Shown here in pieces: positions 9,822-18,485 of a DNA stretch of 64,000 nt (position 1 is its first letter; the number at the start of each line of letters is the position of its first letter). The stretch comes from Bradyrhizobium aeschynomenes (GTDB taxonomy: Bacteria; Pseudomonadota; Alphaproteobacteria; Rhizobiales; Xanthobacteraceae). Below the pieces are notes generated by a model. The model was not told where the DNA came from. It searched no databases and saw nothing but the letters and a program-made list of their open reading frames with translations. The DNA is taken from the NCBI RefSeq assembly GCF_013178945.1, contig NZ_JABFDM010000001.1, positions 248,001 to 312,000 of the forward strand, read 5' to 3'. A program made the translations under genes and the position numbers.

Positions 9822-10651
9822 TGCCGGCTCCTGCCGACGGGGCAGGGGGACGGAGAACGCCGGGCGCGTGGCGGCCGGCGACGCTTGCGATCGGGGCGGC
9901 TTGGGTCGCGTGCGTCGCGATCCTGCTGGCGCTTGGCGTCTGGCAGGTCGAGCGCCGCGCCTGGAAGCTCGATCTGATCGACCGGGTCGAGCGCCGCGTT
10001 CATGCCGCGCCGGTGCCCGTGCCGCAGCGGGCCGCATGGCCGGCGGTCAACCGCAACGACGACGAATACAAGCGGGTGACCTTGAGCGGCCGCTTCCTCA
10101 ACGACGGCGAGACGCTGGTCCAGGCGCTCACGATCGAGGGGCCCGGCTATTGGGTCGTGACGCCGCTGCAGACGACCGAGGGCGTCGTGCTGGTGAACCG
10201 CGGCTTCGTGCCGTCGGATCGGCGCGATCGCGCCAGCCGCGGCGCCGGGAACCCGGATGGTGCGGTCAGCGTGACCGGATTGCTGCGGCTCTCGGAGCCC
10301 GGCGGCGGCTTCCTGCGCCACAATGATCCCCAGGCCAATCGCTGGTATTCACGTGACGTCGCGGCGATCGCGGCCGCGCGCGGCCTGCAGGACGTCGCCC
10401 CTTACTTCGTCGATGCCGACGCGACGCCTAATCCGGGCGGCTTCCCGATCGGTGGCCTGACCGTGATCGCCTTTCCGAACAACCATCTGGTTTACGCGCT
10501 GACGTGGTTTACATTGGCCCTGATGCTGGCCGGCGCCGGCGTGCAGCGGCTGCACCGCGCGCGCGGCGAGGCCGGCGCGGCGGCAGCGCAGGATGCGGAA
10601 TGGGATCATCGGCAGCAGGGCATGCGTGGACATGGGGCGTCGCCATTGTGA
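9821..10651 (+). CDS. SURF1 family oxidase assembly protein
   Basis: SURF1-type protein of 276 residues with an N-terminal helix (LAIGAAWVACVAILLALGVWQVERRAWK, including the family LGxWQxxRxxWK motif), a periplasmic domain with GYWVVTPL and VLVNRGFVP, and a C-terminal helix (PNNHLVYALTWFTLALMLAGAG). The ATG at 9821 overlaps the cyoD stop; an upstream in-frame ATG at 9758 lies inside cyoD and is less likely. SURF1 proteins aid haem insertion into haem-copper oxidases. Its place directly after cyoD suggests a role in quinol oxidase maturation; no cyoE (haem O synthase) is present in the window. Confidence 0.9.
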   Translation: MPAPADGAGGRRTPGAWRPATLAIGAAWVACVAILLALGVWQVERRAWKLDLIDRVERRVHAAPVPVPQRAAWPAVNRNDDEYKRVTLSGRFLNDGETLVQALTIEGPGYWVVTPLQTTEGVVLVNRGFVPSDRRDRASRGAGNPDGAVSVTGLLRLSEPGGGFLRHNDPQANRWYSRDVAAIAAARGLQDVAPYFVDADATPNPGGFPIGGLTVIAFPNNHLVYALTWFTLALMLAGAGVQRLHRARGEAGAAAAQDAEWDHRQQGMRGHGASPL

Positions 10652-10697
10652 GCGGACTAGTCCCCTCGACGCTTACGCCAATTGCGGACGCCGCGTC

Positions 10698-12050
10698 ATG
10701 AGGAACGAGGCGCCGAATCTGCCGATCGGAGCTGTCGCAGCGATCGCCACACCCGAGATCCACGCTCCGCTGCCGACCAAGGATGCGACCAACCGCAAGA
10801 ACATGGTGCTGCTGATTCAGCTGCGCTGGATCGCCGTGGTCGGACAGATCGTCACCATCGCCTTCGTCACGTACTGGTTCGGCATCACCCTGCCACTGCT
10901 GCCCATGGCGGCGATCATCTGCGCGCTCGTGGCGCTGAACGTGGCCAGCCACATCTGGCTGCGGACGCGCGACGATGTCGCCAATCGCCATCTGCTGATC
11001 GCCTTGATGCTCGACGTCGTGGCGCTGACGTCCGAGCTCTATCTCACCGGCGGCGCGTCCAATCCATTCACCTGTCTCTATCTGCTTCAGGTGACGCTTG
11101 GCGCCGTGCTGCTCGATGCGCGCTCGTCCTGGTCGCTGGTCGCGCTCACCGTGCTCAGCTTCGTCTGGCTCACCATCGAGTACCGCCCGCTCGATCTCCC
11201 GCAGCATCACGTCAGCGACGCCTTCGCGCTGCACATCACCGGAATGTTCGTCGGCTTCGTGCTCGACGCCGTGCTGCTCGTCGTCTTCGTCACCCGCATC
11301 AACCGTAACCTGCGCGAGCGCGACGCCAAGCTCGCCGATCTGCGTCAGCATGCCGCCGAGCAGGATCACATCATTCGCATGGGCCTCCTGGCCTCGGGCG
11401 CCGCGCATGAACTGGGCACGCCGCTCGCCTCGATCTCGGTGATCCTGAACGACTGGCGGCGCATGACCGCGATCTCGGCCGATCCGGCATTGGCGGAGGA
11501 TTTCACCGAAATGGAAGCCGCGGTGCAGCGCTGCAAGTCGATCGTCACAGACATCCTGGTGTCGGCCGGGCAGGCGCGCGGCGAAGGATCGGCGCCGACG
11601 ACGTTGAGGGCGTTCCTGACCACGCTGGTGGCGGAATGGAGCGCGGCGCGTTCGGCGCGCAACCTGATGGTCCGCAACGAGTTCGGCGCGGACCCTGCAA
11701 TCGTCTCCGACGTCGCGCTGAAGCAGGCCATCGTCAACGTGCTCGACAACGCATTCGAAGTGTCGCGCGAATGGGTGGAGCTCGTCGTCGAGCGCGATGG
11801 CGATCAGCTGCTGCTCAGCGTCAGCGATCGTGGACCCGGCTTCGATCCGGTCATGCTCGGGCAACTCGGGCGTCCCTACCAGTCTAGCAAGGGCCGCCCG
11901 GGCCGCGGCCTCGGCCTGTTCCTGGTGGTCAACGTGATCCGCAAGCTGGGCGGCAGCGTTTCTGCCTGGAACCATCGGGGACGCGGGGCGACCGTGCGGC
12001 TCTCGCTGCCGCTGTCGATGCTTGCGATTGGAGAGCCCAGTGGAGATTGA
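10698..12050 (+). CDS. regB: RegB/PrrB/ActS-type redox sensor histidine kinase
   Basis: 450-residue membrane kinase from the ATG at 10698. Six predicted helices (about residues 36-200) contain the GGxxNPF quinone/redox-loop motif as GGASNPF (118-124). The H-box GAAHELGTPLASISVI gives phospho-acceptor H237. A cysteine follows 42 residues later in AVQRCKSIVTDIL (C279), close to the spacing of the redox-box cysteine in RegB. The ATPase domain shows NVLDNAFEVS (N-box) and DRGPGF and GRGLGLFLV (G-boxes). It is 46 bases from the SURF1 gene and its end overlaps the regulator gene. RegB kinases sense quinone or thiol state and set respiratory gene expression, so location beside a quinol oxidase fits. 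Confidence 0.92.
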   Translation: MRNEAPNLPIGAVAAIATPEIHAPLPTKDATNRKNMVLLIQLRWIAVVGQIVTIAFVTYWFGITLPLLPMAAIICALVALNVASHIWLRTRDDVANRHLLIALMLDVVALTSELYLTGGASNPFTCLYLLQVTLGAVLLDARSSWSLVALTVLSFVWLTIEYRPLDLPQHHVSDAFALHITGMFVGFVLDAVLLVVFVTRINRNLRERDAKLADLRQHAAEQDHIIRMGLLASGAAHELGTPLASISVILNDWRRMTAISADPALAEDFTEMEAAVQRCKSIVTDILVSAGQARGEGSAPTTLRAFLTTLVAEWSAARSARNLMVRNEFGADPAIVSDVALKQAIVNVLDNAFEVSREWVELVVERDGDQLLLSVSDRGPGFDPVMLGQLGRPYQSSKGRPGRGLGLFLVVNVIRKLGGSVSAWNHRGRGATVRLSLPLSMLAIGEPSGD

Positions 12051-12573
12051 ACGCTCTCTCCTCATCGTCGAGGACGACGACGGTTTCGCACGCACCCTGA
12101 AACGCTCATTCGAGCGCCGCGGCTATGAGGCCGTGATCGCGGCCTCGCTCGAGCAGGTCGACGACATCCTGAAAGAAAGGACGTTTACTTATGCCGTCGT
12201 CGACCTCAAGCTCGGCGGCGCCTCCGGCCTCGTCTGTGTCGAGAAGCTGCATGCGCATGATCCGGAGATGCTGATCGTGGTGCTCACGGGCTTCGCCAGC
12301 ATCGCCACGGCCGTCGAGGCCATCAAGCTCGGCGCCTGCCACTATCTCGCCAAGCCATCGAACACCGACGACATCGAGGAAGCCTTCCGCAAGGCCCAGG
12401 GCAACGCCCAGGTGGCGCTCGCGGAGCGCGCTACGTCGATCAAGACGCTCGAGTGGGAGCGCATCCATCAGACCCTGATCGATACCGACTTCAACATCTC
12501 CGAAGCCGCACGACGCCTCGGCATGCATCGCAGGACCCTGGCCCGCAAGCTGGAGAAGCGGCCGGTGAAGTAG
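12040..12573 (+). CDS. regA: RegA/PrrA/ActR-type response regulator
   Basis: 177-residue two-domain regulator. I start it at the GTG at 12040, which overlaps the kinase stop codon. The receiver domain begins SLLIVEDDDGFA and has phospho-acceptor D55 (VVDLKLGG), with LTGFAS and the KP lysine in YLAKPS. The short C-terminal Fis-like helix-turn-helix (NISEAARRLGMHRRTLARKL) is diagnostic of the RegA/ActR family. It probably controls redox-responsive genes, which may include the upstream cyo genes (inference). Confidence 0.93.
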   Translation: MEIERSLLIVEDDDGFARTLKRSFERRGYEAVIAASLEQVDDILKERTFTYAVVDLKLGGASGLVCVEKLHAHDPEMLIVVLTGFASIATAVEAIKLGACHYLAKPSNTDDIEEAFRKAQGNAQVALAERATSIKTLEWERIHQTLIDTDFNISEAARRLGMHRRTLARKLEKRPVK

Positions 12574-12581
12574 GCCTCAAT

Positions 12582-12613
12582 TCGGATCGCAGCTTCGATG
12601 CAATCCGACTTTT
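12582..12613 (+). terminator. Putative intrinsic terminator after regA
   Basis: TCGGATCGCA and TGCAATCCGA form a 10-pair stem with one C/A mismatch around a 7-base loop, followed by CTTTT. It begins 9 bases after the regA stop. The T-run is short, so efficiency is uncertain. Confidence 0.5.
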
Positions 12614-12789
12614 GCCCGCAAGCAGGCAGCGCGACCTCTGCGGAAAGGGGAGCTGGCGAAGATCAACCCAGTCCCCACGCAGCCCATGGTGACAGATCGC
12701 GAAGCTCATCCTCGGATCCCCTGTTCCTCGGAAACGGAACCTTCGCGCCGTGTCGTGATTGCTGTGGTGTCACAGGGAGATCATCTTCA

Positions 12790-13092
12790 ATGGCACGAAC
12801 AGCACGCAAATACGCGAAGGGTGCGTCCAAGGACGTCGAGCGCGCGATGAAGAAGCGCAAGGCCGGAACGTTGAAGAGCGGTGGCTCGGGCCGCAAGGTC
12901 AAGAGCCGCAAGCAGGCGATCGCGATCGGCCTGTCGGAAGCGCGCCGCGAAGGCAAGAAGGTGCCGGCCAGGAAGAGCGCGAAGTCCTCGGCGAAGAAAT
13001 CTGCCAAGAAATCCTCGAAGAGTGCGAGCAAGACGAGCACGAAGAAGACCACCAAGAAAACGACAAAGAAGAAGTCGTCGAAGAAGAACTGA
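12790..13092 (+). CDS. Lysine-rich DUF6496-type protein
   Basis: 100-residue strongly basic protein. The conserved N-terminal part (residues about 1-57) contains GTLKSGGSGRKVKSRKQAIA and IGLSEARREGKKVP, the signature of DUF6496. The rest is a low-complexity tail of K, S, T and A resembling the tails of histone H1-like and AlgP-like proteins. AGGGAGA lies about 10 bases before the ATG. The function is not established; nucleic-acid binding is suggested by composition only. It converges on the Ku gene, separated by an interspersed repeat. Confidence 0.85.
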   Translation: MARTARKYAKGASKDVERAMKKRKAGTLKSGGSGRKVKSRKQAIAIGLSEARREGKKVPARKSAKSSAKKSAKKSSKSASKTSTKKTTKKTTKKKSSKKN

Positions 13093-13149
13093 TAGCGCTG
13101 ATCAGCGCAACGCGCGCCGTGACGCGCAGTCGTCGCCCGATCATCCGCT

Positions 13150-13271
13150 GTCGTCCCGGCGAACGCCGGGACCCAGAACCCCAGGGAGATGTGATGGGGC
13201 GGGATGTCCGACCAGTCTCGTCTCACCATACCCGCCGTGGAGTATGGATCCCGGCGTTCGTCGGGATGACG
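13150..13271. repeat. Interspersed double-hairpin repeat, family C
   Basis: The left hairpin GTCCCGGCG-AA-CGCCGGGAC is perfect (13153-13172). The right hairpin ATCCCGGCG-TT-CGTCGGGAT has one G/T pair and ends with GATGAC. Between them CCCA...TGGAT echoes the ATCCA...TGGAT arrangement of families B and E. It lies between the convergent DUF6496 and ku genes. Confidence 0.75.
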
Positions 13272-13345
13272 GCGGTGGGCGTGGGGGCTTGAGCTAGACG
13301 AGCCGTCTGTAGCCGGATGAGCGCAGCGACATCCAGGTTACGACT

Positions 13346-14224
13346 TCATCCGGCCTTGCGTTGCCGCGCCGCCGAGCGATGCGCCTTCTTTGCCGGACGG
13401 CGATGCGACGGCGCTCGCCGCGATGGTGAACGCGACGCCTTCTTGCCGCCCTTGCCCAGGCTCTGTTTCAACGCATCCATCAGGCTGACCACGTTGTCGG
13501 ACCGTTCCTCCGGCTCCGGCAGCTTGATCGGCTTGCCAGAGGCCTTGCGCTTGACGAGCGCCTTCAGCGCCGTCTCGTACTGATCCTTGAACTCCGAGGG
13601 ATCGAAATGCGCGGCCTTTGTCTCCAGAATGTGGCCGGCGAGCTCGACCATGTCCTTGGTGATCTTCGGCGTCTTGATGTCGTCGAAGAACTCAGCTTCG
13701 TCGCGCAGCTCGTAAGGGAAGCGCAGCGTCGTGCCGAGCATGCCCTTGCCCATCGGCTCGATCGCGATGACGTGCTCGCGATGCGTCAGCACGATGCGTG
13801 CCAGTGCGACGCGATCCTGGTCCTTCATGGCGTCGCGGATCACCGCGAATGCGTCGACCGCTGCCTTGCCGTCGGGAGCGATGTAATAGGGATGATTGAG
13901 GTAGCGCTGGTCGATCTCCTCACGCGGCACGAAGCTGTCGATGTCGATGGTGTGGTTGCTCTCGATCTGGACCGCCTCCAGCTCCTCCGGCTCGATCTCG
14001 ACATACTGCCCCTTGGACAGCTCGTAGCCGCGGCCCTTCTGCTCGCTCTCGACGATGTCGCCGGTCTCGGCATCGACCATCTGCTGCTTGAGCCGATTGC
14101 CGGTCTCGCGGTTGATCAGGTGGAAGCGCGTCTTCTCCACCGAAGTGGATGCCGGATAGAGCACGACAGGGCAGCTGACGAGCGAGAGTTTGAGCGAGCC
14201 TTTCCAATAGGCGCGGGGGGCCAT
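13346..14224 (-). CDS. ku: Non-homologous end-joining protein Ku
   Basis: 292-residue bacterial Ku, the homodimeric ring that binds DNA ends and recruits LigD. The Ku core begins APRAYWKGSLKLSLVSCPV and contains YYIAPDGKAAVDAFAVIRDAM and MVELAGHILETKAAHFDPSEF. A basic C-terminal extension (about 270-292, rich in R, K, S and A) is the kind that modulates DNA threading and LigD stimulation. The ATG at 14224 has GGAG upstream; the 14-codon longer reading from 14266 would overlap the promoter motif. A good EcfG-type promoter stands 34 bases upstream, and ligD is divergently placed about 0.8 kb away. Confidence 0.95.
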   Translation of the reverse strand: MAPRAYWKGSLKLSLVSCPVVLYPASTSVEKTRFHLINRETGNRLKQQMVDAETGDIVESEQKGRGYELSKGQYVEIEPEELEAVQIESNHTIDIDSFVPREEIDQRYLNHPYYIAPDGKAAVDAFAVIRDAMKDQDRVALARIVLTHREHVIAIEPMGKGMLGTTLRFPYELRDEAEFFDDIKTPKITKDMVELAGHILETKAAHFDPSEFKDQYETALKALVKRKASGKPIKLPEPEERSDNVVSLMDALKQSLGKGGKKASRSPSRRAPSHRRPAKKAHRSAARQRKAG

Positions 14225-14257
14225 CGGGATCTCCGTGAACGGTGAGGACAGCGTTGC

Positions 14258-14283
14258 AACGGACAAGTCGTCGTTGCGGTTCC
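14258..14283 (-). promoter_or_regulatory. EcfG-type promoter upstream of ku
   Basis: Read on the minus strand, GGAAC (14283-14279) and CGTT (14261-14258) are separated by exactly 17 bases, matching the alphaproteobacterial general-stress sigma consensus GGAAC-N16/17-CGTT. The distance from the -10 element to the ku ATG is 33 bases, which suits a short leader. Confidence 0.65.
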
Positions 14284-14334
14284 GTGTGCAGCGGCTTGGA
14301 GCAATTACCCCGGATGCGCCGCCTGTTTGTCACT

Positions 14335-14420
14335 CGTCATGCCCGGGCTTGTCCCGGGCATCCACGTCGACCCGCATCCGCCGAACGACGTGGATGGCCG
14401 GGACAAGCCCGGCCATGACG
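14335..14420. repeat. Interspersed double-hairpin repeat, family B copy 1
   Basis: Starts CGTCAT and ends CATGACG. The left hairpin is GCCCGGG-CTTGT-CCCGGGC, the right is GGCCGGG-ACAAG-CCCGGCC, and the two are joined by ATCCACGTCG...CGACGTGGAT. Copies 2 (51472) and 3 (55729) have the stem types in other combinations. Confidence 0.85.
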
Positions 14421-14790
14421 CCGTGAAACGAGCGGGTATGATCGGCTCTGCCTCGCGAAGAGTGGCGTTACGATGGAGCATGCCCGTCGGGTTACTATGT
14501 CGCAGTCATTATCCCTTGCGTTGTCGGGCAAATCAGACCGATCTTTCCGCGCATCCCGCCTCATGCAGAGGGCGTACGCGTCGTCACGATACGTGGAGTG
14601 TGGGAGGCGATGGACGAGACGGTAGCGTGCGCTTCATGCGCGGACGAGCGCTGGCTCTCGGACGTGAAGTCGCGTGGTCCTGGCGCCCCGATGCTGGCGT
14701 CAAGTCCGTGCTGCCGGCGAGGCACGCGGGCGACGGTGGCTAACAAGCCGGACACCGGGGAGATCGCGAAGTAAGCGTTAACACCATCGC

Positions 14791-14910
14791 GCAGGGAAGG
14801 CCGGTTGATGGCCGTACCTGTGGTGACTGCCGCCTGCTTTTTTGTTGCAGGCGGGCCATGGGCCGCGGTCAGCACCCGGCCTTCCCTGCACCCTCTCGTT
14901 TCGCAGAGGG
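14791..14910. repeat. Structured non-coding element between ku and ligD
   Basis: Outer arms GCAGGGAAGGCCGG (14791-14804) and CCGGCCTTCCCTGC (14876-14889) are perfectly complementary over 14 bases. They enclose a perfect 8-bp hairpin CCGCCTGC/GCAGGCGG with a T-rich loop (14830-14854) and are followed by CCCTCT/AGAGGG (14891-14910). No ORF here resembles a real protein. From memory, similar sequence is widespread in Bradyrhizobium intergenic regions and gives rise to spurious ORF calls, but I could not check this. The rest of 14421-15040 holds no recognised gene. Confidence 0.6.
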
Positions 14911-14945
14911 CGAACGGCGGCAACACCCGGGCTCGACGAGCGCCG

Positions 14946-14970
14946 GGAACACGGAACTTTGCCCGGTGTT
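14946..14970 (+). promoter_or_regulatory. Weak EcfG-like promoter upstream of ligD
   Basis: GGAAC (14946-14950), 16 bases, TGTT (14967-14970). The -35 element is exact and the -10 element has one mismatch to CGTT. It ends 70 bases before the ligD GTG. Listed mainly because ku carries an exact match. Confidence 0.3.
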
Positions 14971-15040
14971 ATCATGCGGTTCAGCCGGTTCCGCGACCCG
15001 GCCGGCTTTGCTACGCTAGCGCCCAACGCGAGGGATCACC

Positions 15041-17770
15041 GTGGCGATCAAGAAGCTTACCACCTATCGCAAGAAGCGCGATTTCGAGAAAACGGCAGAG
15101 CCGTCCGGGGATGCCAAGGTTGCCCCTGCGGACCGTCCCCGTTTCGTCATCCAGAAGCATGACGCGACCCGGCTGCACTATGATCTCAGGCTCGAATTCG
15201 GCGGAGTCTTCAAGTCGTGGGCGGTGACGAAAGGGCCGTCGCTCGATCCGCACGACAAGCGCCTCGCGGTCGAGGTCGAAGACCATCCGCTCGACTACGG
15301 CGACTTCGAAGGCACGATTCCCGAGGGCGAATATGGCGGCGGCACGGTCATGCTGTGGGACCGCGGCTATTGGGAGAGCGACGATGCCGAACGCGGCTTC
15401 AAGAAGGGCGACTTCAAATTCACCCTCGACGGCGAGAAGCTGCATGGTGGCTGGGTCCTGGTGCGAATGCGCCATGATCGCACCGGCGGCAAGCGCACCA
15501 ATTGGCTGCTGATCAAGCATCGCGATGAGTTTGCCAGGGAAGGCGAAGCGAACGACATCCTGAGTGCCGACAAGTCGGTCGCGTCTGGGCGCACCATGGA
15601 GCAGATCGCGGCCGGCAAGGGCAAGGCGCCGAAGCCGTTCATGCTGGCCAAGAGCCAGCGCATGAACGCCGATGCGGTGTGGCACTCCAACCGCGGAGAC
15701 AACGAACCGAAGATCAACAAGGGATTGACCAAGGCGCCGTCGCCGAAAGCCAAAGCCACAAGAGCTAAGGCCACGAAGGCCAGTGGTGCGAAGTCACAGC
15801 GTGCGACGAAGACGATCGAGCCCAAAAACGTCGCGTCGCTGCCCGACTTCGTGCCGCCCGAGCTGTGCACCTCCGTGGCCGCGCCGCCGAGCGGCGAGGG
15901 CTGGGCGCACGAGATCAAGTTCGACGGCTATCGCGTGCAGATCCGAGTCGAGGACGGCCAGGCGACCTTGAAGACGCGCAAGGGCCTCGACTGGACCGCC
16001 AAGTTCGGCGCGATCGCGGAAGCCGCGGCCAAGCTGCCGGATGCGATTATCGATGGCGAGATCGTCGCGCTCGACAAGGACGGCAACCCGAACTTCTCGG
16101 CGCTGCAGGCGGCGATCTCGTCCGGGCAGACGGATGAGCTGGTGTTCTTTGCCTTCGACCTGATGTTCGTCGACGAGTTCGACCTGCGCCGCCAGCCGCT
16201 GCACGAGCGGAAGGCACGCCTGGCGAAGCTGCTGAAGGCGAACATGAAGGGCAGGACGCCCGTTATCCGCTATGTCGAGCATTTCGAGAGCGACGGCGAG
16301 GCCGTGCTGGACTCGGCACGCAAGCTGAACCTCGAGGGCATCGTGTCGAAGAAGCTGGATTCGGCCTATCACTCCGGCCGCACCGAGAGCTGGACCAAGG
16401 CCAAGACGCGGCCCGGCCACGAGGTCGTCATCGGCGGCTGGAAGACCACCAACGGCAAATTCCGCTCGCTGATGGTCGGCGTCAACAAGGACGATCACCT
16501 CGCTTATGTCGGCATCGTCGGAACCGGCTTCGGCCAGGACACGGTGAAGGAGATCATGCCGGCGCTGAAGGCGGCCGCATCCGACAAGAACCCGTTCAGC
16601 GGCAAGAACGCTCCGCGCAAGGCGCGCGAGGTGCATTGGGTGAAGCCTGAACTGGTCGCCGAGATCGAGTTCGCCGGCTGGACCGCGGACAACAATGTTA
16701 GGCAGGCCTCGTTCAAGGGGCTGCGCCAGGACAAGCCGGCGCGCGAGGTCGTCGCCGAGGAGCCGGTCGTCGCGGCCAAGGTTGCCAAGCCCGTCGCGCG
16801 TGCCGCGGCGACGGTCGCGACCGGCGGCACCACGGTGCACAAGACGCCGGCGCGATCGAAGAGTTCGGCGACGGTGATGGGCGTTGCGATCTCGAAGCCG
16901 GACAAGGCGCTGTGGCCGGATGCCGGCGACGGCGAGCCCGTCACCAAGCTCGATCTCGCGACCTATCTGGAAGCCGTCGGCGACTGGATGATCGAACATC
17001 TGAAAGGGCGGCCATGTTCGATCGTGCGCGCGCCGGATGGCATCGGCGGCGAGCGGTTTTTCCAGCGGCATGGGATGCAGGGTATGTCCGATCTGCTGGA
17101 GCTGGTGAAAGTGTCCGGCGATCGCAAACCCTATCTGCAGATCGATCGGGTCGAAGGCCTGATCGCGGTGGCGCAGGTCGCAGCCGTCGAGCTGCATCCG
17201 TGGAATTGCGCGCCCGATGTCTACGACGTGCCGGGCCGGCTGGTATTCGATCTCGATCCGGCGCCGAACGTCGCATTCGAGGAGGTGATTGCCGCGGCCA
17301 AGGAGATGCGGCAGCGCCTGAAGACGCTAGGTCTGGAAAGCTTCTGCAAGACCACCGGCGGCAAGGGCCTGCACGTGGTGACGCCGTTGTTATACGGCGC
17401 GCGCGACAAGGTGACGTGGCCGGAGGCGAAGGCGTTCGCGCAGGACGTGTGCCAGTGGATGGCGAACGACACTCCCGAGCAGTATCTGCTCAACATGTCG
17501 AAGAAGCTGCGCAAGGGAAAGATCTTTCTGGACTATCTGCGCAATGATCGCATGTCGACTGCGGTCGCGGTGTTGTCACCGCGGGCGCGTGACGGCGCCA
17601 CGGTGTCGATGCCGATCACGTGGGCGCAGGTGAAGAACGGGCTCGATCCCAAGCGCTATACGATCCGCACGGTTCCGGCGCTGCTGGCCAAGACCAAGGC
17701 GTGGGATGGTTATGACGACGCGGCTGGAGCGATCAAGCCGGCGATCAAGAAGCTGACGGACAAGCTGTGA
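15041..17770 (+). CDS. ligD: ATP-dependent DNA ligase D (PE-ligase-polymerase)
   Basis: 909-residue multifunctional end-joining enzyme, Ku's partner. The N-terminal phosphoesterase domain (about 1-180) has [20 protein letters not shown] and [11 protein letters not shown]-rich linker (about 220-265) leads to the ATP ligase domain with the nucleotidyl-lysine motif EIKFDGYR (K293) and DGEIVALD. The OB domain ends near 590, and after another linker the archaeo-eukaryotic primase-type polymerase domain (about 615-909) shows DLDP (D737 and D739) and TTGGKGLHV. The order PE-LIG-POL is the Agrobacterium/Pseudomonas type rather than the mycobacterial order. The GTG start has GAGGGA seven bases upstream. 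Confidence 0.96.
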   Translation: MAIKKLTTYRKKRDFEKTAEPSGDAKVAPADRPRFVIQKHDATRLHYDLRLEFGGVFKSWAVTKGPSLDPHDKRLAVEVEDHPLDYGDFEGTIPEGEYGGGTVMLWDRGYWESDDAERGFKKGDFKFTLDGEKLHGGWVLVRMRHDRTGGKRTNWLLIKHRDEFAREGEANDILSADKSVASGRTMEQIAAGKGKAPKPFMLAKSQRMNADAVWHSNRGDNEPKINKGLTKAPSPKAKATRAKATKASGAKSQRATKTIEPKNVASLPDFVPPELCTSVAAPPSGEGWAHEIKFDGYRVQIRVEDGQATLKTRKGLDWTAKFGAIAEAAAKLPDAIIDGEIVALDKDGNPNFSALQAAISSGQTDELVFFAFDLMFVDEFDLRRQPLHERKARLAKLLKANMKGRTPVIRYVEHFESDGEAVLDSARKLNLEGIVSKKLDSAYHSGRTESWTKAKTRPGHEVVIGGWKTTNGKFRSLMVGVNKDDHLAYVGIVGTGFGQDTVKEIMPALKAAASDKNPFSGKNAPRKAREVHWVKPELVAEIEFAGWTADNNVRQASFKGLRQDKPAREVVAEEPVVAAKVAKPVARAAATVATGGTTVHKTPARSKSSATVMGVAISKPDKALWPDAGDGEPVTKLDLATYLEAVGDWMIEHLKGRPCSIVRAPDGIGGERFFQRHGMQGMSDLLELVKVSGDRKPYLQIDRVEGLIAVAQVAAVELHPWNCAPDVYDVPGRLVFDLDPAPNVAFEEVIAAAKEMRQRLKTLGLESFCKTTGGKGLHVVTPLLYGARDKVTWPEAKAFAQDVCQWMANDTPEQYLLNMSKKLRKGKIFLDYLRNDRMSTAVAVLSPRARDGATVSMPITWAQVKNGLDPKRYTIRTVPALLAKTKAWDGYDDAAGAIKPAIKKLTDKL

Positions 17771-17785
17771 AAGGCTGTTAGCTGC

Positions 17786-17821
17786 TTCGGGCAGACATGG
17801 TCTTTGCCACATCTGCCCGAA
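17786..17821. terminator. Putative bidirectional terminator between ligD and the DUF3309 gene
   Basis: TTCGGGCAGA (17786-17795) and TCTGCCCGAA (17812-17821) form a perfect 10-bp stem with a 16-base loop between two convergent genes. There is no strong T-run on either side, so termination would rely on the stem or on Rho. Confidence 0.45.
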
Positions 17822-17837
17822 AAGTATCGCAGGTGAA

Positions 17838-18002
17838 TCAGATCCGACCGAGCAGGACGAGGATCAGCACGATGACGATGATGAGGCCGAGACCGCCGCC
17901 GCCGTAATAGCCGGTGCCGTAGAACGGGCCGCCGCCGATGCCGGAGAAGCCGCCGAGCAGCGCGATGATGAGGATGATGAGGATGATCGTTCCGATGGAC
18001 AT
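17838..18002 (-). CDS. DUF3309-type mini membrane protein
   Basis: 54-residue protein with two short hydrophobic segments (MSIGTIILIILIIALLGGF and LGLIIVIVLILVLLGRI) joined by a Gly/Tyr-rich turn (GTGYYGGGG), the layout of the DUF3309 family. The ATG at 18002 has a strong GGAGG eight bases upstream. The function is unknown; such proteins are abundant in alphaproteobacteria and often stress-induced. A weak EcfG-like motif, GGAAC-N16-AGTT, lies upstream on this strand (18084-18060). Confidence 0.8.
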   Translation of the reverse strand: MSIGTIILIILIIALLGGFSGIGGGPFYGTGYYGGGGLGLIIVIVLILVLLGRI

Positions 18003-18173
18003 GTACTTTCCTCCAGGGCCCGGCAGCGGGGCGACAAATGGCTCTGCCTTCGTCGAGGAAACTGGTCGGAACTTCGAAAGTTCCGCGAGGGAAACAGGTA
18101 AAATGGGGAGTGTATCTTTGCGGTCGCATCGACCGATGACTACATGAGGTCGGTTGTTAGTCAGGAGATCGCG

Positions 18174-18485
18174 ATGTCAAGACCGCTTGTCGTTTCCATT
18201 CCGCATCGCCTCGGCAAGGACGAAGCCGTGCGGCGGCTGCAATCCGGCCTGAGCCGCGCCGCGGGTAGCCTGCCGGTCCTGAGCGTCGACGAGGAGCGGT
18301 GGGACGGCGACAAGATGATCTTTCGTGTCCGCGCGCTCGGCCAGGCGGCGTCGGGCCACGTCGATGTTGCCGACGACCATGTGCGTGTCGAGGTCACGCT
18401 GCCCTGGCTGTTGCAGCGCTTTGCAGAGGCGGCGCAGTCAGCCATTCGCAGTCGCGGTCAGCTGTTGTTGACGAAGAAGAGCTGA
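18174..18485 (+). CDS. Polyhydroxyalkanoic acid system (PHA granule-associated) family protein
   Basis: 103-residue soluble protein. The start MSRPLVVSIPHRLGKDEAVRRLQ and the end LPWLLQRFAEAAQSAIRSRGQLLLTKK match the PHA_gran_rgn family found near polyhydroxyalkanoate genes, although no other PHA gene is in this window. Family members have a START-like small fold and are proposed to act at storage granules. I chose the ATG at 18174, with GGAG upstream, over one ten codons earlier. It converges with treY with no gap. Confidence 0.75.
   Translation: MSRPLVVSIPHRLGKDEAVRRLQSGLSRAAGSLPVLSVDEERWDGDKMIFRVRALGQAASGHVDVADDHVRVEVTLPWLLQRFAEAAQSAIRSRGQLLLTKKS

Noticed and set aside
12736..12760. EcfG-like site before the DUF6496 gene
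   Set aside because: GGAAC is exact but the -10 position at spacing 17 reads GATT, which is too far from CGTT.
14327..14743. Open frames across the ku-ligD gap
   Set aside because: They start in a family B repeat and run through structured, repeat-like DNA; the translations resemble typical spurious repeat ORFs.
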